Assembly: GCA_946811185.2 (NCBI GenBank)
Contig: OX328096.1
Coordinates: 65,494,845 to 65,558,844 of the forward strand
Length of the DNA: 64,000 nt
Direction of reading: 5' to 3'
From: Hippopus hippopus
Taxonomy: Eukaryota; Mollusca; Bivalvia; Cardiida; Cardiidae
Position 1 is the stretch's first letter, and each line of letters begins with the position of its first letter. The notes under the pieces are model-generated. The model worked only from the letters and a program-made list of their open reading frames with translations, was not told the DNA's origin and did no database searches. Positions 1-12,700 of this stretch are shown here, in pieces. Both the position numbers and the translations under genes were made by a program.

Positions 1-606
1 TCAATATGATTATTTATTGTTTTGACATTAACAACATTCTTTTTTCTGATGACGGGAACAGACCTGCCTCCACTTGGGCTATCTTCAACTAGCGTCCTAC
101 CTTCTTCAAAACAATGTACCCATTTACAGACTATATTTATCAGAAAGCAACATTTCTAGAAGCTTTCAGCAAATGGGTACAAATTTTCAAATACAAGTAA
201 CAGAGCTATGCTGGAATTTCAAAATACATTCTTCACTCAGAAATTTTGTGGTCCATTTTGAAAGTTACAATTTGAAGTAGTGATTAATGTGTATCATAAA
301 ATTTTTGAGAAACTTGCACGGAACTCATGTTTATAATAACTGTGTGTGGAAAATCCTGTAGTTTTATTATGGCTTAGAAAAGTTAAAGAAGTACTGTATA
401 TGTGGATATGTATGTGTGTCGAAAAGTTTGCGAATTACCGATTACAGACATTTTGCGAACGGAAATGTTTGCGAATTCAAGACACTCGTTATTTGTTAGT
501 ATACTTGTGGTAAAATACACGAACAGAAAAGTTTGCGAATTTGTCAAATTCGCGAAATCATAAAAATTTTCACTTATACAGTATTCTATGACAGATACAT
601 AATAAA
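1..606. other. Intronic, no feature beyond short TTTGCGAA repeats
   Basis: EIF3L intron beyond exon 8. The only pattern is AAGTTTGCGAATT-type repeats and relatives at about 421-556. No exon of eIF3l found on either strand. Confidence 0.6.
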
Positions 607-697
607 ATGTCCAAGTTTTTGCACGACAATGATGAGGCTGACAACAACAGGGCTATGACAATAACTCAACTTTTTCTTCAAAAACAGCCTAGCTAAA
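607..697 (+). repeat. K-family repeat fragment next to EIF3L exon 8
   Basis: Right-hand 90 bp of the K family (GGGCTATGACAATAACTCAA ... ACAGCC.AGCTAAA), matching the ends of 59041-59334 and 60618-60896. It stops about 12 bp before the exon 8 donor. Confidence 0.75.
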
Positions 698-708
698 TAT
701 ATTCTTAC

Positions 709-789
709 CTTTGGATTGTTTCTTAGAATATCTATTTCCTCTGGAAGCTTCTTGTTTATTTTACATCTGTAGATACTGAAGGACTGAAA
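709..789 (-). CDS. EIF3L: EIF3L coding exon 8 (last in window)
   Basis: Encodes FQSFSIYRCKINKKLPEEID and ILRNNPK (residues 176-202), phase 0 at both ends. Acceptor GGTTTTTCAG, donor AAG|GTAAGA. Vertebrate eIF3l continues IWNVHSVLNVLHSLVD; no such exon is visible in bases 1-700, so the next exon lies off the left edge. A K-family repeat fragment ends about 12 bp beyond the donor. Confidence 0.94.
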
Positions 790-3700
790 CTGAAAAACCA
801 GACAGGCATTCATCCTATACCACAAAATTGTAAACTTGTCTATATTGAAACACTAACAACAACAGTTGCAATGTTTTTCATATGATACTATTTGTCCTTG
901 GAAAGGTAGAAAACGTTGTAAGAAAAGGAGAAAATGCTGGTTATCAGCATTTTCTCCTTTTCCTTTTCTCCTTTTCTCACAATATTTTCAAAAGACTTCT
1001 TTTACAGGGTCATTAAAACCTGGGAATGTGTGGTAAAGGGTTAATTCAGCCCAAAGGAAGATGGTTTCTGAAAACAATGCAGGAAAGGAAGAAAAGGATG
1101 ACAACTACCATTTTCTCCTTCTCCACCAATATCTATCTATGCTTTCAATCCTTTACCACACAATCCTGTGTTTTAATGACACTAAAGAAGATGGCCTAAT
1201 AATTTGGCGTAATAAAACCTATAATCAAGTCAATCTATTTATTTACCCTTTACAACACAACCTCGTCATTTAACTAACTGGAAGAAAAAGACATTCCAAA
1301 ACATTAGGGGGAAAGGACAAAATGCTGGTAACCAGAATTTTCTCCTTTTCCCACAATGTCTTCTACCTTTACAAAGACCAATCCAGTCATTTAACCCTTT
1401 ACCAGAAGACAAACTCTTTAACCTTGTCCAAATTGAGAGCATTTGCAGACAACAATTTCAATGTGGCTGAAATAGGGGAATATTTCTTTGATAGCTTAGA
1501 AAACATTGAGGGAAAAGGAGAAAATGCTGGTTACCAGCATTTTCTCCTTTTCCCACAATGTTTTCGAAAGGATTCTTACCCAGGGTTGTTAAAGGTCGGC
1601 ACTGTGTGGTAAAGGGTTAAAACACATCTAATTTGTTGTCTGCAAAATGCTAGATACCAGCATTTTTTCCTTTACCAATATTGCTTTTAAAAGGCACCTT
1701 TTCCAGGGTTGTTAAAACATGAGGTTGTTTGGAAAAGGGCTAAGTTACCAAGATCATAAAGAACAGGGCTAGTAAACTAGGGGTCACGAAACCCTGTGCA
1801 TCACCACTGCAGGGCTTTATCCAGGCATTTTGGGAAAAGGCCCCTGGCCAAATTGGGAAAAAATCATCGACAAAATGTCAAAATTGGGAAAATAATATTG
1901 ACAAAAGATATAAAGTTTGGAACATATTTAACCTTAAAATAAACTTAATAAGGCATTTAATGTACTACTGAATGCTTCTTTTTTCAAACTACTTTCTGTT
2001 TGGATGGATGTGCTCTCTCTTGTCTTTTATACTAGTTCAAGTGGTCCTAGCTGTAAGACCCCACTCCTCCTATGTGAAGTAGGACTTTTAAATTCTCTTA
2101 CACAGATATGTTTTTCTGGTGAATGAACTTAGGAATTATTTTCTGTTTTAATTTTCTATATGGTGTGTATGCAAGTCAGCTGATAGAGGTCATTATCAAG
2201 GCTTAATAAGACGAAGAGCCTCTGGTCTTTTGAGTTCTTTTTGACATTTGTTTTGTCATGAGTTTTCGTGGTTTTTTTCCATGACGATTAATTTCAGAAA
2301 ATGGTTTTTTTGTGTGTTTTGACATATATGGAAAGATTGATAAATCGTCATTTTTTGTAGTAGACCTAATACAGTATTGAAAAAAAGCCTGTTAAAAATT
2401 AATTGTGGAGAATTTGAATGTTTTTGATAGAGAGTATCCATTTCGGCCGACGACAAGCTATGTTCACCAATTATACGGCCGATTACTGTGCCAAGGCAAA
2501 GACGAAGCACAATCGCTCGAAATTTGAGAGAGAAAAAAGAAACTCATGGTCTATATTAGGCCAGGTATGTTTCATAACTTGTTTTTGGTTCAGCACTATT
2601 TGGGTGCTGGGTTCTTTACTTTTGCCTTACGAAACATCGCTTCGCTGCAAAACGTGAGGCAGTTGCCAAGAAGGTAACAGTTCTGTATTTTTTGTACTCG
2701 TAAACCAAAATTACAGTGGAAAAAGTGTGCCCAGTCTAAAATTTGAGAACTTAGACTGGTTTACAGCCAGATAATCTAGTCAAGACATGAATCAATTGAA
2801 AATATACGGACACAGTCTATTGTTTATTCGCCCCCAAATAATTTCGCACCTAAAATACGACGATTGTCGATTTCCTGCTTGAACTGTGGTCAATGCCCAC
2901 AGTCGATGAATTTTAGCAAGTTATTTAATTGCACAAATTTTTGTGTCAGGTCTAATTGGGGATTTTATTTCATGGAATTGGGAAAGAAGTACACTTTTTT
3001 CAATTGGGAATGGGGCCGAAATTTGGCCTCTCAGGAAAGGAAGAAAATCCCCTGCACTGTATCACCACATGGCCCTCAGAGAAGATGAAAGAAAGATACC
3101 TGATAAATAAATTCATCAATAATGTCCCATAACCATTGATTTGGCAGCTGTAGACTGACAGGCTCATCAGCATCTATAAAAAGAGATGTTTTATTAATCA
3201 TGATAAAAATGACAGTTTAAAGCCCCAATAGTGACCAAAAGTAAATAATGCAGGTGTTCAAATGCATTTGAATTTAAATCATATTCCTTAATAGTATGGA
3301 AATTATTGTGAAGATGACATTCTGTTACTGTAAATCAGTCCAAGACTTAGTCATGGGTAGAAAATGATTTTTAAAACCAAGTAAAAAGTAAACATAAGAA
3401 AGAGCGACCTGGCAACTTTTGACCTACATTTTGAATTCATTTTTCTGCCAGCAACTAACTCTTGGACCTACCGTACAATAACAGATACATCTGATATTAA
3501 AAAGATTGCTCTACGCTGTAGTTCCACTTTAACCCTTTTGCTGTCAATTCAATGGATCTGACTATTTTTGTGGTCTAAAAGTACAATCCCACTGCAACTA
3601 CAGATAATTTTGGTCATAGTATACCATCAGGAAGAAGACTATGTAGATGTAAGATCAGCTGCATGTTCTGTGAAGTCTCATCTTGATCTGCATCATCAAC

Positions 3701-6700
3701 AAAAGCTATTCAAGGCAGCAAAGGAGTTAACAACTAGTCCAAATTTAAAACATTTGCAGATGACAATTCAAATGTAGCTCAAATGATGGAATTTGTTTTT
3801 GATAGGGTAGAAAACATAGTGGGAATAGGAGAAAATGCTGGTTACCAGCATTAAAATTTTTGACTGGTCCAAATCCAAAGCATTTGCAGATGATAATTAC
3901 TATGTGGCTCAAACAATGGGATTTATTTTTGACTGGGTAAAAACATAGTTGGAACAGAAGAAAATGCTGGTTACCAGCATTTCTTCCTTTCCCCACTCTG
4001 CTTTCAAAAGCCTTCTTTGTTGGTTTGGGTTGTTATAATTCCAGACTGTGTGGTAAAGAGTAAAGAAGCAAGTCAGATTTCTATCCTTACTCTGTGAATT
4101 AGAACATAGAAGAATGTCAAAACATACTCACTGAGGATATAGTTGAACAGATTACAGTAGTTGTAGTAGGACTCAAACATCTGTTCCAGGCTTGGACCCG
4201 ACTGAAATAACATCGCAAGACAAAAAATTGTGTGACAGTAGCATAGAGATAGAATGAATTGTTTTTAAACCAGAGGTTTTAAGTTTGTATACATGAGAGG
4301 GATTCATTATTTTAAATCTAGCTGTGCTCTGACAAAAAGGGGTTTTATGCATCTCTGCAACGCACATTACCAAGTCATCATATTATTATGAATCCATAAA
4401 ATCCATTTTGTTCAACAAACCACTAAATCATGAGGTACACTGGTCCACTGAAGGACAGAAAATTGACCAATAACATAAATACTGACCAATGTAACCCTGC
4501 ACGGAATGCGCAGACTGACATGGGTCAATTTTAAGCCCCCTTTTCACAGAGCATAGCTCATTTATTGAAACTACCCTATACCAGAAAATCACTGTTGTAA
4601 TGACCCCAAGAATGGCAGTGAAAACATAGTGGGAAAAAGTGAAAATGCTGGTAACAAGCAGTTTCTCCTTTTCCTACAATGTTTTCTGCCCTTTCAATGA
4701 CAAGTCCTATCATGTGAGCCACATTTCATTTGCACTGCCAGATGCTTTCAATATGGACAAGTCTGAATATTGTTGTATACCGCACAATCCTGAATTTTAA
4801 CACCTCTGAGGAAGACAGCTTTTGAAAACATTATGGGAAAAGGAGAAAATGCTGGTGACCTGCATTTTCTTCTTTTCCCACAATGTTTTCTTCTCAATCA
4901 AAGGCAAGTTTCATTATTGGAGCTGGCCTTACTTTGTTGTCTGCATATGCTTTAAATTTTGACAAGTCAAAAATTTCGTCATGTGGTAAGGGTTAAATGA
5001 AACTGGGTCACACTGAGCCTGTTTGTTTTATTATCAACTCTATAACAGTTAACAAATTTTTAGACATGTCAAAAGTGAAAGCATTTGTAGATTACAAAGT
5101 ACATGTGGCTCATATAATTTGATTTGTTCTGGAAAGGTCAGAAAACTGCTGGATACTAGCATTTCCTATTTTATGTCATTTTCAAAAAGTTCTTTTTCAG
5201 GGTCACTACAACTAGGGATTGTGTTGTAAAAGGTTAAGTAGATCATTCAGACTAAAGTAAAATAAAACCATGTGATTAAAAAGTAACAAAAATCTAGATC
5301 AAACTGATGATTACCATCCTGGACATCAGGATTTTAGTACGTAATTGATGAAATATCATAATTATGGTTGACTAGTAAAGTCATGTGGCTCTGTTATACT
5401 TTGAAATGCTTAATTCCAACAGGAACATCTCTAACTGTTTAAGGAAGAAGACTTTTGAAAACATTTTGGGAAAAAGAGAAAATTCTGGTAACCAGCATTT
5501 TCTCCATGTTTAAAAAAGGCTTCTTTCTCAGGGTCATTAAAAGACGGGGGGATTGTGTGGTAAAGGGTGTCTCTTTTTATCATAATAATTTTATATATTC
5601 TATTCATGTATTTCATCATAATTTGTCTTGGATATCCAAATTATACAAGAACCTGATCAAAGTTGTACGCTGCAAATTTGTTTTAGGAGATAATGATAGA
5701 AATAATAAATAGAAAACAAAAGTCTGTTTCACAAACCTGAACTCTGGCATAGATGTGTCTGTAATACAACTCTTTGTACAAGTTCAAGAAGACTGGATCT
5801 GTGTAGAAAAAAAAGAGAGAATACTTTCATCAATTCACAGAATTTGACATAATCAGTATTTTACCTTTCGTAAAAATTTCATAACTTGAAGAAGACACTT
5901 AAAAAGAAACCACTTTGCACAGGCACATAAACTTGCACAAAGCCAAGATGCAGCTAAAATAAATGAGCTACCTGTACTAAAGACTAATTCCCCAATTTTT
6001 GAAGTGGACAAAGTCCAACCTGTGTATAATACTACTATAATGGGACATTTTTCTGAAATGTCCCTGGATCCCTGCCCTAGCATGACACAGGCTTCTTTTC
6101 CCATGTTTTCAAAAGCCATTAATTTTATTAGCATAAGTTGTACATGTGTGCAGTAAAGGGCTAATTCTTCAAGTAAATCCTTCACCAAACAGCTGGTCAC
6201 CAGCATTTTCTCCTTTTCCCTCAATGATTTCAAAGGCTTTCTTTGTAAGGTTTGTTAAAACTCCGGATTATGTGGTAGAGGATTAAATAATTTGGTAAGA
6301 GGGTCAACAATAAGAAAGGACAAGACAACTTACCATTCTGAACAATGGGAGCTACCACATCTGCATCTGGCCAAGGGTTATTCTTGAAAAATCGTTCAGT
6401 CAGTTTACTGAATCTGTAATCAGAATGTCAATTACCCTTTAGAATGCCAAATGAACACAAGGAATACTTTCACGTTCCCAATAAGAACCTTAAAATTGCA
6501 ATGCCAAGATTGTTACGGTCCAGAATTTCTCAGCAAAGCTAACAGTGCAGATCAAAGATCAGACTATTCTGTGAAGTCTGATCTTGTTTGACACTGGCTA
6601 CAAAGGCCACTATAGTCGTCATGTGAAAGGCTGTTCAAGGATAAAACTGGTATTATATCTGTGGATATGTATCTTAATGTCATTAGTTCCTGCAACAAAT

Positions 6701-9700
6701 TTGCAGCAGATAAGATTGCTGTTACAATTATTCATTTCTCATTCTTCCACAAATTCTTTTACAAATATTCACATTATTTAGACATGTTAACTCTTTACCA
6801 TAGTTATAACAAAAATGTAGATTTGTCCAAATTGAAAGCATTTGCAGACGACAATTCAAATGTAGCTCAAAAGATGGAATTTGTCTTTGATAGAGCAGAA
6901 AACACTGTGGGAAAAGGAGAAAATGCTGGTTACCAGCATTTTCTCTATTTCCCACCATGTTTTCAGATGGCTTCTTCCTCAGGGTTGTTAAAACTCGGGA
7001 CTGTGATATAGGGTTAAACCTTAATTCAGGTTCGTTTTCCATATTAGACAAAGACATTGTCAAATACTGCTGGAAATTCAATCGAAATTGGAAAGGACTT
7101 ACTCTTTACAAAACGACAAAATTTTAGATTTTGAAAGTATTTGAGCAACAACTTAAATGTTACTCAAAACATGTAATTTGTCTTTCATAGGCTAGAAAAC
7201 ACTGGGGGAAAAGAAGAAAATACTGGTTACCAGCATTTTCTCCTTTTCCAACAATGTTTTCAAAAGCAATTGTTTCTCTTGGTTCTTGAAAGTCAGGATT
7301 GTTTGGTAAAGGGTAAACAAATAATGAACCAAAAAAAGAAGGCTTGAATGAATGAGTGCATAGTGGAAAAAGGAAAAAAAAAAGGTAACTAGCATTTTCA
7401 CTTTTTCAAACAATTCTTGCAAAGACAAATCTTGTCAATTGAGCCATATCTTATCTTTTATCTGCCAACGCTCTCCAATAGGACAAGTCTACAATTTTGC
7501 TGACTTTCAACTCTATTCCAAACAACAAAACTTTAGGCTGGTCCGAACTGAAAGCATTTGCAGATTACAAATTAAACGTGACTCAAAAATTTGATATTTG
7601 TTTTGGGAAGGGCAGAAAACATGGGGAGAAGGAGAAAATGCACGCATTTTCCCCATTTTCCTACAATGTTTTCAACAGCTCTCTTTTTTAGAGTCACTAA
7701 AGTCAGGATTGTGTGGTGAAGGGTTCACAAGTAATGAACCAGAAAAAGACGGCTTAAATGAATGAATGAGTGTAAAGTGGAAAAAGGAGAAAAAAAAAAT
7801 TGGTAACTAGCCCTTTCATTTTTCTAACAATTCTTACTACCCTTTCACGGACAAATCTTATCATTTGAGCAATATCTTACCTGTTATCTGCCAATGCTTT
7901 CAATCTGGACAACTCTTAAATTTAACCATCTCTTTGCCCATTAAATTAACCCTTTATCAAACAATAAAATTTCAGACTTGTACAAATTCTAAGCATTTGC
8001 AGATGACAAATCAAACGTGGTTGACGCTCTCCAATTTGTCTTTGAAATATTGAAAAAATACTATGGGAAAAGGAGAAAATCCTTGTTACCACTACGTTTT
8101 TAAAAAGCTTCTCCTTTAGAGTCTTTGAGAGTCAGGATTATGTGGTAAAGGGTTACAGAGAAAAGTAAATTTCCATACCCATTTTCATACGCATCCTGGA
8201 TCCCATATACATTCTGCTCCTTGACACACTTTCTGAAGTATTGTAGAAAGTTTTTAATCACGTCAGGTACAATAAAGGTAGATTGGGTCTGATGGTACTG
8301 CCTCTCAAACTCCATGTCCTGTCTAGGATCACCTAAAACCAGTCCAAAATAAGTTATTGAAATCAAGATTCCTTGGAATTCAAGTTTTAGCTCTACCAAA
8401 TGGCAAAATTTTAGACTGGTCAAAATTGAAAGCATTTGCAGGCGATATGCCAAATTAAGTTGTAATGGTGGTTATAGTCTGTGAGAGTGTAGAAAACCTT
8501 GTGGGAGGAGGAGATAATGCAGGTTACCAGCATTATCTCTTTTTCCCACACGGTTTTCAAAAGGCTTTTCATCAGGGTTGTTTGAAGTCGGTATTGTGTG
8601 GTAAAAGGTAAACAAATTATCTTATAGACTGAAAACACTGTCCAGAGACGCAAAAAAAAAAAATCATTTGCTATATAGAGCAAACAATCCATTAGCACTT
8701 TGAATAATATGAAAAACATTGTGGGAAAAGGAACAATTATTTGTGATAATCTATTGCTTCTTTCCAAACATTCCCTCCATGTTTTCCATGGCCAATTTCA
8801 GCACCGACGTCAATCTCGTACTGGTTTGGTCATGGATTTACCCTTCCCCACACGACCAATTCTAAACTCTCCCTAACTCAAAACATCTGCAGACGACAAT
8901 TTCAAAATAAATACATATGAAATTAAGTACTCTGATACACTAGAAAACATTGTGGGAAAAGGAGAATATGCTGGTAAACAGCATTTTTTCCTTTTCCCAC
9001 CATGTTTTTAAAAGACTGCTTAATTTGGATAGTTAAAACTCAGGATTGTGTGTAAACGGTTAACCCTTACAGTGAATTTCTCTACTACAGCTGCACTTGC
9101 GGCCAGTGTAGATCAAAATTAAACTGCATAAAATGTGCAGTCTGATCTTTGATCTACACTGTCTGTCTGGTTGAGATTTTCTTGACAAAAGCAATATTGA
9201 AAAAACTTTTTTATTAGGGTAGTGATTCTAAATTATACATGTGCCCTGGGTATATTTTGCAATAATTATCAACAATCCTTCAAATGAATTTGGTCAACTA
9301 AGGAAATCCAACCAGTGACACCTGGGATCTCATTACTAAACAAACTACTTTTAGACATAACACTAATAAATGAGCCATGATCTGGTAAAAGGGGGGTTTA
9401 ATGTATTTCTGTGATGCATTGTACTAAGCAAATCATCACATAATTACAGATCCATAATGTTCATATTGTCTAAAAACCGCCTGAATCATGTGGTACACTG
9501 CTCCTTTGAGATGCAGAAATTTTACCAATAGCAAAAAAGTTTTGCCCCAGATCAACTTGATCTGACTGCGCAGGTTGACTTGAGTCGATACTTTTTGCAA
9601 ATTTATTAAATCCCCTTTTACCAGAGCATGGCTAAAATTATAACAGATACATGTATGCAGAAGAAAACCTTGAAAGAAAGGAACTTCCTTTATAATTGAA

Positions 9701-12700
9701 ATGGAAAATTTTTTAAGAGTATTAGAAATTATTTGTTAATAGTAAAAAAATCCCTTTCCAACAATGTGTTAAAAATCTATCAAGACTCAACTTCAGGGCA
9801 ATGAAAACTCATGTTCAGAAGACAATAGGTGATAAAGTACAGTCAAGTACCTGTATGCTTCTCATAGCCGGTGGGTGGAGGTGGCACATAGGCATAGGGG
9901 CTGGCAAACTACAAAAGGAAAGTAACACTGTCAATACTGTCACAATACAAACCATGTACCTGGTTTTCAGGAACAGTAACCATTTCTCTTGTTTATTTCG
10001 CTATTCTAACTTTACAAATGAATTCGGCTCTATAAACACAGTGCAACGAAAGCGTGGTAAAATCTGTGTTATACTATATAGAGTGACATCATTTTATATA
10101 GAGTGACGTCATTCTGTAAAAAGTAAGTAAGTAAGTTATTCAAGGAAATATAATCTGCATCCGTGTTTTTACTCTATGTATGAACTTGTTTTCCTTTCAT
10201 TAAGAGTTGGTCATGTTAGAATTGAAATAATCTTCTTTCTATCGTGGTTTATCGTTCAATAAACCACGTTGTGAGTTATGAGGCGCAATGAATAAACCTG
10301 GATTATTTATTGTGCCTCATAACTCACAACTGTGGTTTATTGAACAATAAACCACGATAGAAAGAAGATTATTTCTTAATTATCATGCCTTGTCCTTTAA
10401 CCTTTTACCATGCAATACCGACTTTTAATGACCCTAAGGAATAAGGCTTTTGAAAACATTCTAAGAAAAGAAGAAAATGCTAGTAACCAGCACTTTCCAG
10501 TATTCCCACTATGTTTTCTACCCTTTCAAAAACATTTCCACTGTTTAAGTGACATTTATTTTGTCACCTGCAATTGCTCTGAATTCAGAAAAATTAAACA
10601 ATTCTATCGTTTGTTATGGAGTTAATTCATTTCAATTTTACATCACCAAGATGATATAGTAGACTGGTCTCCTAAGATCTTATATAAAATTGCATTTTCT
10701 CCTGTTCCCACGATGTTTTGAAAAGGTTCCTTGAAAAGGAGTGAGTGAGGGCTGTTAAAATTTGGGATTAAGTGGTAAAGGGTTAATGTCTAGATGATAG
10801 GATATGTGTATAAAACGGTAGATAACAATTTGAGAAAAGAACAGAATGCTGGTAACAGGCATTTTCTCCTTACCCCACATTGATTTCAACAGCCTACTTC
10901 TTCTGATTCTTTGGTAAATGGGTAAAACACCAATTGTTATATAAGTTTATTAATTAATGAAGCGAAAAAAAAAATGAAGAAAAAATGATAATTTTGAAAA
11001 TTCTGGAAAAGAAGCCATAAAGCTTGCCCAATACTCATTTTCTTCAATGTTTTCAAAATCTGCTTTATTACTTTATTAATTTTAGCAAACTGAAACAAAA
11101 TATCATCCAAAACAAAACAGTATGAAAAAAGGCCACTAACACAAAACAGTTCCTCAAATTCATGGGAAAGATTAAACCTTATAACATCACCTCCTGATGA
11201 AATTTTAAAGACAACTTTGACTGATAGATTGATTGAGTGAGTGAGTGAGTATAAATGAATGTTGTTTTAGGGCACATCAACAGCTTGAGTTATTTAGTGC
11301 ACATGTCCATATTAAAAAGATTATAAAGATGAATTGTTCACGCTTAAAAAGATTTAAACAAATGGACAAGAGGGCCAAGATGGCCCTGTATCGCTCCACT
11401 GGCTAATAAGTAAAACTCTACAAGCCAAATATTACACTACTTGGCAAACTGGTTTTGAACTAGAGGACATACAGAAATTTCTCTATAAAATCCCGCAAGA
11501 AAGTTATGACCCCAGGGCAAAGCCATTTTTGACCACAGAGCTATGATTACTTGAATCCTGGTATAGGTCCACAAGATAAAGCCCCATACCAAATAATATA
11601 GGTCTAGAATGTGTGGTTTTAAACAAGAAGATTTTCAAAGTTTCCTCCATAAAAGGCCCTGTAAAACATGAGTTCCCTCAGATATGGCTAAATTTGGTAG
11701 CCCTAGGTCTTATGAATAGTAACAAGGAGATTTCTGTAGTTTTCACTGTATAAACCCATGTAAAACTTCTGACCCCTGGGGTAGGGCTAAACTTAACCCC
11801 AGGGCTATACCTTGGGCCCTCTTGGTAAAGGCCCACTAGATAAAGCTACATGCAAAATTTGGTAGCCCAAGGTCTTATGGCTAAGTACAATTTTTCAAGT
11901 CTTCTCTATATAAGCCCATGTAAACCTTGTGCCCCCCTGGGGCAGGGCAAAATTTGACCCCAGGGCAATAATTTGGGCACTCTTGGTAGAGGCCCATTAG
12001 ATAAAGCTTCATGCAAAATTTGGTAGCCCTAGGCTTTATGGCCAGGTTTGAGAAGATTTTTAAAGTTTTCCCTATATAAGCCCATGTCAAACTTGTGACC
12101 CCCAGGACGGGGCCAAATTTGACTCCAGGGCTACAATTTGGAACCTCTTGGTAGAGGCTCACTAGATAAAGCTACATGCAAAATTTGGTAGCCCTAGGCC
12201 TTATGGCTAGGTACAGGAAGATTTCTAAAGATTTCACTATATAAGCCCATGTAAAACTTGTGACCCCCGGGACTAGGCCAGTTTTGACCCCAGGGCTATA
12301 ATTTGAAGAAACTTGGTAGAGGTCTACTAGATAAAGCTACTTGCCAAAATTGGCAGCCCTAGGCTGTATGGTTTCAGACAAGAAGATTTTTAAACATTTT
12401 CAATATTTTTCAGTTTTGTTGCCATGGCAACCCGAGTTTTTGAAAAAATCAAATTTTTTCAAGACATTCGGAAGAGGACCATGGCAGGATCAATTCTGTG
12501 AAGCTTCATCAAAATTGGATTGGTAGTTTCAGAGAAGATGTTTAAAATAAAAGTTAGGGCACGCATGGATGGACGCACGACGGACACCGGGCCATGACAT
12601 AAGCCCACTGGCCTTTGGCCATTGGAGCTAAAAATAACAGATAGATAAAAAAGTATTTAAATGAAAGAGAAGACAACTATCAAAGCAAACAATCCCATGT

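Noticed and set aside
2418..2657. Plus-strand coding exon inside EIF3L intron 7
   Set aside because: Open frame and a donor-like GTATGT, but no similarity to any known protein and it lies inside a hAT-like element; kept as a question only.
5853..6233. 126-codon minus-strand ORF in EIF3L intron 4
   Set aside because: Partly HP230 sequence, no splice sites and no similarity to eIF3l.
6661..7081. ORFs with KGENAGYQHFLLFPQCF or EKEKMLVTSIFSF on both strands, also at many other places
   Set aside because: Translations of the HP230 palindrome, found in every copy and in both orientations; not genes.
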